NCBI GenBank assembly: GCA_900319855.1
Contig: ONQC01000012.1
Coordinates: forward strand, 1 to 64,000
Source: an uncultured Bacteroidales bacterium
GTDB taxonomy: Bacteria; Bacteroidota; Bacteroidia; Bacteroidales; UBA932
Length of the DNA: 64,000 nt
Direction: 5' to 3'
Both the position numbers and the translations under genes were made by a program. The notes beneath the pieces are model-generated. The model was not told the origin of the DNA, searched no databases, and saw nothing but the letters and a program-made list of their open reading frames with translations. Positions 43,052 through 52,307 of the stretch are shown piece by piece; the stretch's first letter is position 1, and each line of letters opens with the position of its first letter.

Positions 43052-43102
43052 CGATGCACACTTCGACAAAGTATGCAAATATAGTCAGAAAACAGGAAAA
43101 GG

Positions 43103-43573
43103 TCAATATCTAACCAGTTTATCTTCGATGCCCGGCAAGAAGCGGGAAAGCGTAGTCAGCAAGGCCGCCTCGCCCGTATCCTGACGGAGGATCAGCAGAA
43201 GGGTATCATCGCCGGCAATCGTTCCCATGACGCCGGCTCCCACCGAGGCATCCACGACGGCGCCCAGCATGTTGGCATAACCCGGGCGGGTACGGATGAC
43301 GGCCATCTGGCCGGAGATTTCAAGGGAAACGATTCCGGAAACCGAATGGACGGCATCCGGCACGACATGCATCGATTCGACCGGAAGAGAGAAAAAATAA
43401 CCGCCGTCCGGCCGGTGCAGCTTGACCACCCGCATCTCCTTCAGATCGCGGGAGAGGGTCGCCTGGGTGGTTGCAATGCCATCCTCTGCCAGCAGATTCA
43501 ACAATTCATCTTGATTTTGGACCTGTCTCTTGCTGAGGATCTTACGAATGGTCCGTTGTCTGATTTCCTTCAT
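43103..43573 (-). CDS. argR: Arginine repressor
   Basis: The start ATG 43573 (MKEIRQRTIRKIL) gives 156 residues, the normal length. The N-terminal winged helix has QNQDELLNLLAEDGIATTQATLSRDLKEM, with ATLSRDL as the recognition helix. The C-terminal oligomerisation and arginine-binding domain includes MLGAVVDAS and VMGTIAGDDTLLLI, where GTIAGDDT is the arginine-site motif. No arginine genes are in the window. The AT-rich 75 bases upstream (43574-43650) may hold its own operator. Confidence 0.95.
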   Translation of the reverse strand: MKEIRQRTIRKILSKRQVQNQDELLNLLAEDGIATTQATLSRDLKEMRVVKLHRPDGGYFFSLPVESMHVVPDAVHSVSGIVSLEISGQMAVIRTRPGYANMLGAVVDASVGAGVMGTIAGDDTLLLILRQDTGEAALLTTLSRFLPGIEDKLVRY

Positions 43574-43647
43574 ATGGCGTATAAAAATCCAATTACGCGA
43601 ATATAAATGAAATTTATGATTATTCAAATAAAAATCAATTATCCCTC

Positions 43648-44802
43648 TTATTTATTCAACGAACTGGTTTTTTCTTCATCGTATTTGCGGTCCCATTCCC
43701 GGTAATAGGCCATCTTGGGATCTTCGAAAAGGGACAGCTGCTCATAAGGGTCATGCGTCAGTTTCGACACGCCCAGACCGACCTGCCGGATGGGTGTCCG
43801 TCCATCCCAGACATCCGGAAGCAGCCCCCGTGCAGCATTGAGAATCACGGCCGTCACATCGGTCGGCTCGGCAAGGCTGCACTGTCGTTGGGATGTAGAA
43901 AAATCCCGATATTTAACAAAAACGGATACACAACTGGCACGGAACTTCTCCCTTCGGATCCGATGGGCGACAATACAGGCGACCCGAAACAACGCCCGGT
44001 CGATATCCTTCGGGTCAGAAAGGTCTTTCTCGAAAGTACGTTCCGCACTGCAGCTTTTGGCCTCCTGAAATTCAGTCTCCACCGGAGAGTCATCGCGTCC
44101 GTTGGCATTTTCATGCAGCCCTGCCGCATACTTCTTCCCCACCAGACGGGCCAGGACCGCCGGATCCAGCTGCGCCAGGTCCCCGATGGTCCGGATTCCG
44201 TACATCACCAGGCGTTCTTCCGTTTTCTTCCCGACCCAGAGCAGGTCCCGCACGCCCAACGGCCACATCTTTTCCGGCACCTCTTCGAGCCAGAGCGTAT
44301 GGACCTTGTCCGGCTTCTCGAAATCGGAAGCCATCTTCGCCAGCAGTTTGTTGGAACCGATGCCGACATTGACCGTAAATCCCAACGAATCCCGGATCTC
44401 GTCTTTCAGCCGCGTGGCGATGGCCACCGGATCATCTCCGTAGCAGCGGAAGGTCATGTCGATAAAACACTCATCGATAGAGAATTGCTGGAGCACCGGA
44501 GAATACTTCCGGCAAATGGAGATAAACCCCTCCGAGCATGCCCGGTACCAGGCCCAGTCCCCTTGTACGATCACCAGTGACGGACAGGTCCGAAGCGCCA
44601 TGGATACAGGCTGGGCGGTCTTGATTCCCAGCTTCTTGGCAGGGATGGACGCCGCTGTAATGATGCTGCGCCGGTCTTTCGGATCCCCCGATACGACCGA
44701 AGGGACCAGCCGGATATCCCCCCCTCCTTCGCGCACCATCTTGACCGCCGTCCAGGACAGGAAGGCGGAATTCACGTCGATATGGAAGATGATGCGCTTC
44801 AT
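43648..44802 (-). CDS. dinB: DNA polymerase IV (Y family)
   Basis: This translesion polymerase starts at ATG 44802 (MKRIIFHIDVNSAFLSW), 384 residues. Catalytic acidic residues lie in HIDVNSAF and SIDECFIDMT. The thumb has the helix-hairpin-helix VRDLLWVGKKTEERLVMYGI and IGDLAQLD. The little-finger domain follows, and the end EQLSLFED is a sliding-clamp binding motif (QLSLF). Compared with classical Pol IV the catalytic region SVVSGDPKDRRSIITAAS is of the Bacteroidales type. It is preceded by a terminator of the tRNA, so it has its own promoter or reads through. Confidence 0.95.
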   Translation of the reverse strand: MKRIIFHIDVNSAFLSWTAVKMVREGGGDIRLVPSVVSGDPKDRRSIITAASIPAKKLGIKTAQPVSMALRTCPSLVIVQGDWAWYRACSEGFISICRKYSPVLQQFSIDECFIDMTFRCYGDDPVAIATRLKDEIRDSLGFTVNVGIGSNKLLAKMASDFEKPDKVHTLWLEEVPEKMWPLGVRDLLWVGKKTEERLVMYGIRTIGDLAQLDPAVLARLVGKKYAAGLHENANGRDDSPVETEFQEAKSCSAERTFEKDLSDPKDIDRALFRVACIVAHRIRREKFRASCVSVFVKYRDFSTSQRQCSLAEPTDVTAVILNAARGLLPDVWDGRTPIRQVGLGVSKLTHDPYEQLSLFEDPKMAYYREWDRKYDEEKTSSLNK

Positions 44803-44835
44803 AAAGTAAAAATACGGATTCTCCCTGAATAAACG

Positions 44836-44866
44836 AAAAAGCACCGCCCGAAGGCAGTGCTTTTTT
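44836..44866 (-). terminator. Terminator downstream of tRNA-Arg
   Basis: On the minus strand GCACTGCC and GGCGGTGC pair around TTCG-like loop bases (one wobble) and end in a T-tract. Flanking A and T runs on both sides make it work in either direction. Confidence 0.85.
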
Positions 44867-44868
44867 CG

Positions 44869-44940
44869 TAGCCCGACGTGGAATCGAACCACGATCAAAA
44901 GTTTAGGAAACTTCCGTTCTATCCGTTGAACTATCGGGCC
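44869..44940 (-). tRNA. tRNA-Arg (CCT)
   Basis: The 72-base sequence folds as a full cloverleaf: acceptor GGCCCGA with TCGGGCT, D-arm GTTC/GAAC, anticodon arm GAAGT/ACTTT with loop TTCCTAA (anticodon CCT, reading AGG), T-arm CGTGG/CCACG with loop TTCGATT, discriminator A. CCA is not encoded. It is followed by a terminator. Confidence 0.96.
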
Positions 44941-44983
44941 GGAGCGCCGGTTGTTTCACGGCGGAAATTACGCCAGGGACCGT

Positions 44984-45166
44984 TTATTCGACTTCCTTGA
45001 CGACGATCTGACGTCCACGGTAGTAGCCGCACTCAGGGCATACACGGTGATAAATCACGGTAGCGCCGCAGTTCGGGCAGGTAGCCAGGGTCGGAACGGC
45101 TGCGTGGTCGTGCGTTCTTCTCTTATCTCTCCGCTGCTTGGAGAGTTTGTGTTTCGGATGTGCCAT
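44984..45166 (-). CDS. rpmF: 50S ribosomal protein L32
   Basis: The 60-residue protein starts MAHPKHKLSKQRRDKRRTHD and carries a zinc ribbon CPNC and CPEC. It is the zinc-binding form of L32. It follows the YceD gene by 12 bases, the classical yceD-rpmF pair. Confidence 0.97.
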   Translation of the reverse strand: MAHPKHKLSKQRRDKRRTHDHAAVPTLATCPNCGATVIYHRVCPECGYYRGRQIVVKEVE

Positions 45167-45178
45167 TGTTATTTGTAT

Positions 45179-45715
45179 TTAATTATTTTCTTTATCAAAC
45201 AGTCCTTTCAACGCTGAGAAAGGGCTGTCAGTGAGTTCCTCGCGGTCTTCGACTTCCCCCTGGGAAAGATACCGTGCCGCAGCCGGATTGCACGCCCCGT
45301 CGGGATGTACCCGCTGCATGGGCAAGGCCAGGCAGGCATAATCGTACACCACCTGGGACAAGTCGATGTCCGATCCGTCCGCGGGCAGGTAAACGGTCTC
45401 CCGCTCCCCTTCCGCCGCCTGCGCGTCGCCGTCGGCCGGTTCTTCGCCGAATTTGATGCTGAGCAGGACGGTTTCGTCCACCGGCATTCCGAGATCTTCC
45501 AGACAGCGGTCGCAAGCGACCGTCAGCGTACCTGTCAAATACAGGTCAACGCCCAGGTAACTGCCTGATTTCTCGACATCCGCACGGACAGCAAGGTCCG
45601 CGTCCAGGATTTCAGTATTACCGAAAGCCTCAAAGAACTCTTTCCCAACATGCCAGGAAAACGGGGTTTTCCCGGCAGGCAATCCATTCAAAGGGATGAT
45701 AATCAAATCCATCAT
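45179..45715 (-). CDS. yceD: YceD/DUF177 family protein (23S rRNA accumulation)
   Basis: The 178-residue protein belongs to DUF177, linked in E. coli and plants to 23S rRNA accumulation. It carries the conserved GTLTVACDRCLEDLGMPV motif and a second pair of cysteines in the region YACLALPMQRVHPDGACNP. There is an alternative start at the second Met (45712). It shares its transcript with rpmF from the promoter at 45742-45772. Confidence 0.9.
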   Translation of the reverse strand: MMDLIIIPLNGLPAGKTPFSWHVGKEFFEAFGNTEILDADLAVRADVEKSGSYLGVDLYLTGTLTVACDRCLEDLGMPVDETVLLSIKFGEEPADGDAQAAEGERETVYLPADGSDIDLSQVVYDYACLALPMQRVHPDGACNPAAARYLSQGEVEDREELTDSPFSALKGLFDKENN

Positions 45716-45741
45716 AACCTATAAACAGATTTTAAGGGTTG

Positions 45742-45772
45742 CAAAGGTAAGAAAAAGATTTGAAATATCAAT
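45742..45772 (-). promoter_or_regulatory. Promoter of yceD-rpmF
   Basis: On the minus strand ATTG (45772-45769), a 19-base spacer and TACCTTTG (45749-45742) match the -33/-7 pattern. The upstream part overlaps the last codons of typA. The leader is about 20 bases. Confidence 0.75.
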
Positions 45773-47570
45773 CTTCTTGGTCACTTTTTCTCTTCCGGTC
45801 CAGCGGATCCAGCATAATCTTGCGGATACGCATGAAGTGCGGCGTCACCTCGACCAGCTCATCTTCCTGGATATATTCCAAGGCTTCCTCCAGGCTGAAT
45901 TTGATGGCCGGAGGCAGGACGACCTTCTCATCGCTGCCGGAAGCACGGACGTTGGTCAGCTTCTTGGTCTTGCAGATATTGACATTCAGGTCGCGCTCGC
46001 GGGTATGTTCGCCCACGACCATGCCGCAGTAAATCTCCTCGCCCGGCTCGACGAAGAACCGGCCGCGGTCCAGCAGCTTGTTCATGGAATACGCGATGGC
46101 TTCGCCGGTCTCCAGGGAAACCAGGGAACCGTTGTTGCGGCGCTCAATTTCACCCTTGAACGGCTGGTACTCCTTGAAACGGTGGGCCATGACGGCTTCG
46201 CCCTGGGTAGCAGTCAGCATGTTGCTGCGAAGACCCATGATACCGCGGGTCGGAATCTCGAACTCGAGCACCGTACGGTCTCCGCGCGGTTCCATCCTGA
46301 GCAAGGCGCCCTTGCGACGGGTGGAAAGCTCGATCGCCGTTCCCACGAATTCCTCCGGGACCTCGATGGTCAGTTCCTCGATCGGCTCGCAACGCTGTCC
46401 GCCGATGGTCTTGTCGAGGACCTTCGGCTGGCCGACCTGGAGTTCGAATCCCTCGCGGCGCATGGTCTCGATCAAGACCGAAAGATGCAGAACGCCACGG
46501 CCATAGACCACGAAGGAATCCGCGTTCAGGCCGGGTTTGACCCGCAGGGCCAGGTTCTTCTCCAGTTCCTTGTCGAGGCGGTCCTTGATGTGACGGGAAG
46601 TCACATACTTGCCGTCCTTTCCGAAGAACGGGGAGTTGTTGATGGAGAAGAGCATGCTCATGGTCGGTTCGTCGATGGCGATCGGCGGAAGGGCTTCCGG
46701 GTTCTCGATATCCGCGATGGTGTCGCCGATCTCGAAGCCTTCGATGCCCACGACGGCGCAGATGTCGCCGCACTGGACCTCGTCCACATTCTTCTTGCCG
46801 AGACCGTCGAAGGTCATGAGCTGCTTGATCTTATGTTTCTCAATGACATCGTACCGCTTGCACAGGCTGACCGGCATGCCGGTCTTCAGGGTGCCGCGGG
46901 TAACGCGTCCGACCGCGATCCGGCCCACATACGGGGAATACTCCAGCGAAGAGATCAGCATCTGCGGCGTACCTTCGTTCACGGCCGGAGCCGGGATGAC
47001 CTCCAGGATGGCGTCGAGCAGCGCGGTGATATCGTTGGTCGGCTGCTTCCAGTCGGTCGACATCCAGCCCTGCTTCGCACTGCCGTAGATAGTGGTGAAA
47101 TCCAGCTGTTCTTCGGTAGCACCCAGGTTGAACATCAGGTCGAAGACCTCTTCCTGGACCTCGTCCGGACGGCAGTTCGGCTTGTCCACCTTATTGATGA
47201 CGACGATCGGTTTCTTGCCCATCTCGATGGCTTTGTTGAGCACGAAACGGGTCTGGGGCATGCAGCCTTCGAAAGCATCAACCAGCAGCAGCACGCCGTC
47301 GGCCATGTTCAGCACACGTTCCACCTCGCCGCCGAAATCACTGTGCCCCGGAGTGTCGATGATGTTGATCTTTACATCCTTGTACATCACGGACACGTTC
47401 TTGGCCAGGATGGTGATACCTCTTTCACGTTCGAGGTCGTTGTTGTCGAGGATGAGCTCGCCCAGGTTTTCGGGGCGGCGGACCAGGTTGGCCTGGTAGA
47501 TCATCCGGTCCACGAGCGTCGTCTTGCCGTGGTCGACGTGGGCGATAATCGCAATGTTCCTAACGTCCAT
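45768..47570 (-). CDS. typA: Translational GTPase TypA/BipA
   Basis: This ribosome-binding GTPase acts in 50S assembly and stress adaptation. ATG 47570 ([19 protein letters not shown]) gives 600 residues. G-motifs: AHVDHGKTT (G1), the switch [18 protein letters not shown] (G3), NKVDKP (G4) and GSAKQGW (G5). Domain II ([19 protein letters not shown]), domain III, domain V ([33 protein letters not shown]) and the BipA-specific C-terminal domain ([40 protein letters not shown]) are all present. Confidence 0.97.
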   Translation of the reverse strand: MDVRNIAIIAHVDHGKTTLVDRMIYQANLVRRPENLGELILDNNDLERERGITILAKNVSVMYKDVKINIIDTPGHSDFGGEVERVLNMADGVLLLVDAFEGCMPQTRFVLNKAIEMGKKPIVVINKVDKPNCRPDEVQEEVFDLMFNLGATEEQLDFTTIYGSAKQGWMSTDWKQPTNDITALLDAILEVIPAPAVNEGTPQMLISSLEYSPYVGRIAVGRVTRGTLKTGMPVSLCKRYDVIEKHKIKQLMTFDGLGKKNVDEVQCGDICAVVGIEGFEIGDTIADIENPEALPPIAIDEPTMSMLFSINNSPFFGKDGKYVTSRHIKDRLDKELEKNLALRVKPGLNADSFVVYGRGVLHLSVLIETMRREGFELQVGQPKVLDKTIGGQRCEPIEELTIEVPEEFVGTAIELSTRRKGALLRMEPRGDRTVLEFEIPTRGIMGLRSNMLTATQGEAVMAHRFKEYQPFKGEIERRNNGSLVSLETGEAIAYSMNKLLDRGRFFVEPGEEIYCGMVVGEHTRERDLNVNICKTKKLTNVRASGSDEKVVLPPAIKFSLEEALEYIQEDELVEVTPHFMRIRKIMLDPLDRKRKSDQED

Positions 47571-47597
47571 ATACTTCTGTTCCAAAAATAAATCCTG

Positions 47598-47605
47598 CAA
47601 AAGTA
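47598..47605 (-). promoter_or_regulatory. -7 element of typA
   Basis: TACTTTTG on the minus strand (47605-47598) matches TAnnTTTG. The leader is about 28 bases. No -33 at normal spacing is clear. Confidence 0.65.
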
Positions 47606-47638
47606 CGGATTTCCGGCCACAATATGAATTTTTTGTCG

Positions 47639-47646
47639 TATTTTTG
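47639..47646 (+). promoter_or_regulatory. -7 element of guaA
   Basis: TATTTTTG matches TAnnTTTG and ends 19 bases before the guaA ATG. It is divergent from typA in a 95-base gap. Confidence 0.68.
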
Positions 47647-47665
47647 TATTTCTAAACCCACCGAC

Positions 47666-49249
47666 ATGACAGAAAGGATCATTATTCTCGATTCCGGGTC
47701 CCAGGTGACCCAGCTGATCGGCCGCCGGCTGAGAGAACTCAATGTCTTCTGTGAAATCTACCCTTATAATAAAATACCCGCGCTGGACGCATCCGTCAAA
47801 GGCGTCATCCTGTCAGGCAGCCCCTGCTCGGTCCGCGATGCCAATGCGCCCCAGATGGACCTCTCCGGAATCAAAGGGAAACTGCCGCTGCTCGGCATCT
47901 GCTACGGGGCCCAGTACCTCGCCCACAAGTTCGGGGGCCGGGTTGAAGGATCCATCGCCCGGGAATACGGGCGGGCCATGCTGGACGTCGTCCGTCCCGA
48001 CTCTCCCCTGCTGCAGGGCGTCAGCGCCCATTCCCAGGTCTGGATGTCCCACGGCGATACCATTTCCGTCCTGCCGGATGGCGGCCAGGTGATCGCCTCG
48101 ACCGCCGATGTCGTCAACGCGGCTTTCCAGATTGTCGGTGAACCGACCTATGCGGTCCAGTTCCACCCGGAGGTATTCCATACCGCCGAAGGATCCAAGA
48201 TACTGGCCAACTTTGCCTTGGGCATCTGCGGATGCAAGGGCGACTGGACGCCGGACTCTTTCATCGAGACCACCATCGAAGCCCTCCGCGCACAGATCGG
48301 AGATGAAAAAGTCATCCTGGGCCTGAGCGGCGGCGTGGATTCGACCGTTGCCGGCGTGCTCCTCAACAAGGCCGTCGGCCACAACCTGACCTGCATCTTC
48401 GTCAATAACGGCCTGCTACGGAAAAACGAGTATGAAGACGTACTCGAGTCCTATAAGGACATGGGCCTCAATGTCATCGGGGCCGATGCCTCGAAAGAAT
48501 TCCTTACCGCCCTGGCGGGTGTTTCCGAGCCGGAGGCCAAACGCAAGATCATCGGCCGGCTCTTCGTCGAGACCTTCGACAAATATGCCCGGCGCATCGA
48601 AGGCGCGCGGTGGCTGGCCCAGGGGACCATTTATCCGGACGTCATTGAATCGGCCGGTATCCCCGGCATCGCCTCCAAGATCAAGTCCCACCACAACGTG
48701 GGCGGCCTCCCGGAGGAGATGCACCTGCAAATCGTCGAACCGCTGCGGATGCTCTTCAAGGATGAGGTGCGCCGTGTCGGCCGCGCCCTCGGCATCAAAG
48801 AAGAACTGGTCGGACGCCATCCTTTCCCGGGACCGTCCCTGGCCGTCCGCATCCTCGGGGACATCACCGAAGAGAAACTGCGTGTCCTCCGCGATGCGGA
48901 TGACATCTTTATCCGCGGGTTGCGCGCGTATGACTGCTCCGGCATGGGCTTTCCGTCCGCATCGGATCCGCGGGTCATGGCGACCAACCTGTACGACGCC
49001 ATCTGGCAGGCGGGCGTGATCCTGCTGCCGGTCAAGAGCGTCGGGGTCATGGGCGACGAACGCACCTACGAGAACCCGGTCGCGCTGCGCGCCGTCGTCT
49101 CGACCGATGCCATGACCGCCGACTGGTTCCCCCTTCCCTACGACTTCCTGTCGGCAGTCTCCAACGAAATCATCAACAAGGTCCGCGGGGTCAACCGGGT
49201 CGTCTATGACGTCTCCTCCAAACCGCCGGCAACCATTGAATGGGAATGA
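47666..49249 (+). CDS. guaA: GMP synthase (glutamine-hydrolysing), full length
   Basis: The enzyme converts XMP to GMP using glutamine and ATP. ATG 47666 ([21 protein letters not shown]) gives 527 residues. The class I glutaminase domain has [15 protein letters not shown] with the nucleophile Cys79 and [10 protein letters not shown] with the His and Glu. The ATP pyrophosphatase domain starts [15 protein letters not shown], and the dimerisation domain ends [19 protein letters not shown]. It is followed after 27 bases by a second GMP synthase gene. Confidence 0.97.
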   Translation: MTERIIILDSGSQVTQLIGRRLRELNVFCEIYPYNKIPALDASVKGVILSGSPCSVRDANAPQMDLSGIKGKLPLLGICYGAQYLAHKFGGRVEGSIAREYGRAMLDVVRPDSPLLQGVSAHSQVWMSHGDTISVLPDGGQVIASTADVVNAAFQIVGEPTYAVQFHPEVFHTAEGSKILANFALGICGCKGDWTPDSFIETTIEALRAQIGDEKVILGLSGGVDSTVAGVLLNKAVGHNLTCIFVNNGLLRKNEYEDVLESYKDMGLNVIGADASKEFLTALAGVSEPEAKRKIIGRLFVETFDKYARRIEGARWLAQGTIYPDVIESAGIPGIASKIKSHHNVGGLPEEMHLQIVEPLRMLFKDEVRRVGRALGIKEELVGRHPFPGPSLAVRILGDITEEKLRVLRDADDIFIRGLRAYDCSGMGFPSASDPRVMATNLYDAIWQAGVILLPVKSVGVMGDERTYENPVALRAVVSTDAMTADWFPLPYDFLSAVSNEIINKVRGVNRVVYDVSSKPPATIEWE

Positions 49250-49276
49250 TAGTCAATCATTAACACCTTATAGAAT

Positions 49277-50260
49277 ATGACAACAGGCAACGTTCGGCCC
49301 GCGGACATGGAGCGAATCACGACCCCCGCACTGGCCCAGAAATTCATTGATGAACAAATTCATGAGCTTCGCGCGCAGATCGGCGACAAGAAAGTGTTGC
49401 TGGCCCTGTCCGGCGGCGTTGACTCCTCGGTGGTAGCGGCCCTGCTCATCAAGGCGGTGGGCAAGCAGCTCGTCTCCGTCCATGTCAACCATGGTCTCCT
49501 CCGCAAGGGCGAACCGGAGCAGGTCGTCCACGTGTTCCGCGACGAACTCGACGCCAATCTGGTGTATGTCGATGCGACCGACCGTTTCCTCGACAAGCTC
49601 GCCGGCGTTGCGGATCCGGAGCAGAAACGGAAAATCATCGGCGCGGAATTCATCCGCGTATTCGAAGAAGAGGCCCGCAAGCTCGAAGGCATCAGCTTCC
49701 TGGCCCAGGGTACGATCTATCCGGACATCGTTGAATCCGGCCCGGTCAAGTCCCACCACAACGTGGGTGGCCTGCCGGAGGACCTGCAGTTCGAACTCGT
49801 TGAGCCGATCAAGCTGCTGTTCAAGGACGAAGTCCGTGTCGTCGGCAAACAGCTCGGCCTGCCGGACAACATGGTGTACCGCCAGCCGTTCCCGGGTCCC
49901 GGCCTGGGTGTCCGCTGCACGGGTGCCATCACCCGCGACCGCCTCGAGGCCCTTCGCGAGAGCGATGCGATCCTACGCGAGGAATTTGCAAAGAACGGCC
50001 TGGAAGGCAAGGTCTGGCAGTATTTCACCATCGTCCCGGACTACAAGTCCACGGGCGTCAAGGATAACAAGCGCAGCTGGGACTGGCCGGTCATCATCCG
50101 TGCCGTCAACACCCGCGACGCCATGACCGCCACCATCGAGGAGATTCCCTACGAACTCCTGCACCACATTACGCAGCGCATCATCACCGAGGTCCCGGGC
50201 GTCAACCGCGTGCTCTACGACCTCACGCCGAAGCCGACCGGCACGATCGAGTGGGAATAA
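49277..50260 (+). CDS. GMP synthase ATP-pyrophosphatase subunit without glutaminase domain
   Basis: The 327-residue protein has only the synthetase half: [94 protein letters not shown] and the C-terminal GVNRVLYDLTPKPTGTIEWE. It aligns with the second half of GuaA but differs strongly in the middle (GAITRDRLEALRESDAILREE), so it is not a recent duplicate; it looks like the short GMP synthases of Clostridia or the archaeal GuaAb subunit. It could use free ammonia or the glutaminase of its neighbour. A start at Met11 (49307) is possible. It is co-transcribed with guaA. Confidence 0.93.
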   Translation: MTTGNVRPADMERITTPALAQKFIDEQIHELRAQIGDKKVLLALSGGVDSSVVAALLIKAVGKQLVSVHVNHGLLRKGEPEQVVHVFRDELDANLVYVDATDRFLDKLAGVADPEQKRKIIGAEFIRVFEEEARKLEGISFLAQGTIYPDIVESGPVKSHHNVGGLPEDLQFELVEPIKLLFKDEVRVVGKQLGLPDNMVYRQPFPGPGLGVRCTGAITRDRLEALRESDAILREEFAKNGLEGKVWQYFTIVPDYKSTGVKDNKRSWDWPVIIRAVNTRDAMTATIEEIPYELLHHITQRIITEVPGVNRVLYDLTPKPTGTIEWE

Positions 50261-50285
50261 TCCTCCTTCAATTCATATTGGACCG

Positions 50286-51836
50286 CTACTTCAAGGCAAT
50301 GAGGTAGCGGTCTTTTTCGCGGGTACGGCTGAGGCGGACCTTGTCCATGAGGCGGTTTTTCTCCCGGTAGACCATCTGCAGGTCCTTCCAGCCGAACAAC
50401 AGGGCGATCAGCGGCGGGTCGAATCCGGCCACCAGGCAGGCCGCCAGGCGGTATTTCGTTTCTGTCAGGCGGTCCCCGAAATCCCGTCGGAAATCATGCA
50501 TCAGGCCATCCAATTCGTCGTTGATCCGCTTTTCCAGTGCATGGAAACTCTTGTCGTCCCGCCCGATTTTGGAAGCCAGGTCCATGACCTTGTTGTAGAT
50601 CAGGTTCCGCGCCTGCGGATCCGCATAGGTCACATGATACTCATGGCATAAGTCGGCCAGGGTCTGCCATTCCCGCCGGAAACTGGCAACGAACCGGCGC
50701 ATTCCCTCTTCCTTCTCGGCCTGCAACGTCCGCTGCCGGTCTTCCGCGAGGCGTCGGAGCCGCTGCGCCTCACCCGCGATGAATTCCAGCCGGCGCTCCC
50801 GCTCGGCATGCAGCCGTCTTTGGCGCTGGAGCAGCCATTCTGAGAGGAATATGAGGGAAGCCAGCAAGACGATCAATAAGAATATCACCAGTTTACGGAT
50901 CTTCGCGCGGTCCCTTGCCTCCCGGGCAGCCTGCGCCTGATACTGCTCCATGGACGTCTGGACGCTATGACGCTGCAGGGCCGTATGGAGCGAGTCATTG
51001 TACGCCTCCGTCTCCACCAGGTAGCGCAACGCTTCTTCCGTTTCACCCCGGACATCGGCCACCATATACCCGTATCGTGCCAAATCCCCTGACAGGTCCA
51101 GGATGCCCAGCAGCGAATCCGCCCGTCCCCGCTGGCCCGTCAGTTCACAGGCATAGGCCCACTCGCCGATATCGCGGGACGTAAAATCAAATCCGGATGC
51201 AGCCAGTTCCTCAAACAGACGGACGGACACGGCCGGGTCCGGATCGGGACGGTAGAGGGCGATGGCCGCCAGATCATTCTTTGCACGCATGGCGATCAAC
51301 GTGTCCGGGACAGAAACGAGAGAGGCAAAAAGTTCGGAAGCAATGTCCCAATGATGCATGTTATAGTGCTGCAGGGCAAGGTTATAAAGGGCACCTCTCT
51401 CATAATGAATATTCCCGGTACGGCGGAAATCCGCTAGCGCCAAGGAATCGTATTGCAAGGCTTCGGCGTCGTAGAAACACCAGCGATAGGTATCCGCAAT
51501 GCCAGAACAGACAAAACCCCTGAAAGAATAATCTGATTTATATAAACGCGTTTCGGAAGCAAGTGCATAGGATAATATCGCTCCATTATAATCCCCGGCA
51601 TTATACCGAAGCCTTCCCAAATAATACAACGACCAGGCATACAATGATCTGGGCCCATGACGGCGATAATATTCAACGGCAGGTAGGAGAAGCGAATCAT
51701 TCGTCTCGTCGATAAACCGGCTGTCGGCATCGGCAACCTTGGCAAGCATGATATCTGCCCGTATCCGGGGTCCGGGAGATAGGATACAACCCGAAAACAG
51801 GAACAAAAAGGGAAGAAACCACAGAAATCGTATCAT
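50286..51836 (-). CDS. TPR protein with membrane segment, coiled coil and C-terminal HTH-like region
   Basis: The 516-residue protein starts MIRFLWFLPFLFLFSGC, a lipobox-like signal (or first membrane anchor). TPR-like helices span about 40-290 (YAWSLYYLGRLRYNAGDYNGAILSYALA, ALYNLALQHYNMHHWDIASELFASL). A membrane helix IRKLVIFLLIVLLASLIFLSEWLL lies near residue 325, followed by a basic and acidic coiled coil, and a C-terminal helical domain (RLAACLVAGFDPPLIALLFGWKDLQMVYREKNRLMDKVRL) that resembles a helix-turn-helix. This layout fits the Bacteroidales TPR membrane regulators: sensing outside, DNA contact inside. Regulator function is inferred. A separate transcription unit encoding a small peptide lies just upstream. 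Confidence 0.85.
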   Translation of the reverse strand: MIRFLWFLPFLFLFSGCILSPGPRIRADIMLAKVADADSRFIDETNDSLLLPAVEYYRRHGPRSLYAWSLYYLGRLRYNAGDYNGAILSYALASETRLYKSDYSFRGFVCSGIADTYRWCFYDAEALQYDSLALADFRRTGNIHYERGALYNLALQHYNMHHWDIASELFASLVSVPDTLIAMRAKNDLAAIALYRPDPDPAVSVRLFEELAASGFDFTSRDIGEWAYACELTGQRGRADSLLGILDLSGDLARYGYMVADVRGETEEALRYLVETEAYNDSLHTALQRHSVQTSMEQYQAQAAREARDRAKIRKLVIFLLIVLLASLIFLSEWLLQRQRRLHAERERRLEFIAGEAQRLRRLAEDRQRTLQAEKEEGMRRFVASFRREWQTLADLCHEYHVTYADPQARNLIYNKVMDLASKIGRDDKSFHALEKRINDELDGLMHDFRRDFGDRLTETKYRLAACLVAGFDPPLIALLFGWKDLQMVYREKNRLMDKVRLSRTREKDRYLIALK

Positions 51837-51856
51837 TTATTATACATTTCTACTCA

Positions 51857-51864
51857 CAAAGATA
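51857..51864 (-). promoter_or_regulatory. -7 element of the TPR regulator-like gene
   Basis: TATCTTTG on the minus strand (51864-51857) is an exact match; the leader is about 15 bases. Confidence 0.65.
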
Positions 51865-51900
51865 CAATTTCCCTACTGAATCCAGCACATTGGATGCACA

Positions 51901-51938
51901 AAAAAAGGCGGCAGAACCACCTTTAACTGCCGCCTTTT
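51901..51938 (-). terminator. Strong intrinsic terminator after the small peptide gene
   Basis: AAAAGGCGGCAG and CTGCCGCCTTTT pair perfectly over 12 bases. On the minus strand a T-tract follows. It insulates the peptide gene from the TPR gene. Confidence 0.92.
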
Positions 51939-51959
51939 CACTCAGATTTGCTTTTCAGA

Positions 51960-52133
51960 TCATTTCTCTGAAACAACCGGTAGAGGAAGGACAATGATAG
52001 GTCCTCCTCCCGGACGCAAAACGGATTGAGGAGTATTTCCACGATTCGTGTTACCCGGAGAATTCTCGGAAAAACCGCCAGCAAAAGAAAGGGCCATAGC
52101 CCCCATCAAACATACAGTCAACACTTTTTTCAT
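51960..52133 (-). CDS. 57-residue exported peptide
   Basis: The short open frame starts at ATG 52133 (MKKVLTVCLMGAMALSFA), a convincing signal peptide. The predicted mature part of about 39 residues is polar and Gly/Asn/Pro-rich, GGFSENSPGNTNRGNTPQS, then ends hydrophobic with GGGPIIVLPLPVVSEK. It has its own -33/-7 promoter 20-30 bases upstream and a 12-pair terminator right after the stop, which argues it is a real, independently expressed gene. No family is recognised. A longer frame upstream reads through the promoter and is rejected. Confidence 0.75.
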   Translation of the reverse strand: MKKVLTVCLMGAMALSFAGGFSENSPGNTNRGNTPQSVLRPGGGPIIVLPLPVVSEK

Positions 52134-52157
52134 ACCGTAAAGATTTTGGTTACGGCA

Positions 52158-52189
52158 CGAAAATAGAGTCAGAAAAAAGGCAAAACAAA
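52158..52189 (-). promoter_or_regulatory. Promoter of the small peptide gene
   Basis: On the minus strand TTTG (52189-52186), 20 bases, then TATTTTCG (52165-52158), one mismatch to TAnnTTTG. The leader is about 20 bases. Confidence 0.68.
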
Positions 52190-52195
52190 AATAGA

Positions 52196-52225
52196 AGCCT
52201 CCTGAATCTCCCAATTCAAGAGGCT
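52196..52225 (-). terminator. Hairpin terminator between the dehydrogenases and the peptide gene
   Basis: AGCCTC and GAGGCT pair, with inner TGAAT/ATTCA pairing. On the minus strand the stem is followed by a T-rich run, which fits termination of the dehydrogenase pair. Confidence 0.8.
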
Positions 52226-52307
52226 GTTTTTCAACGTGTTACAAGTTAGTAAATATCCAGAGTTCGCTCTACGCCGGCTTTTATGGGAGAACCCGGCGAA
52301 CGAAAGG

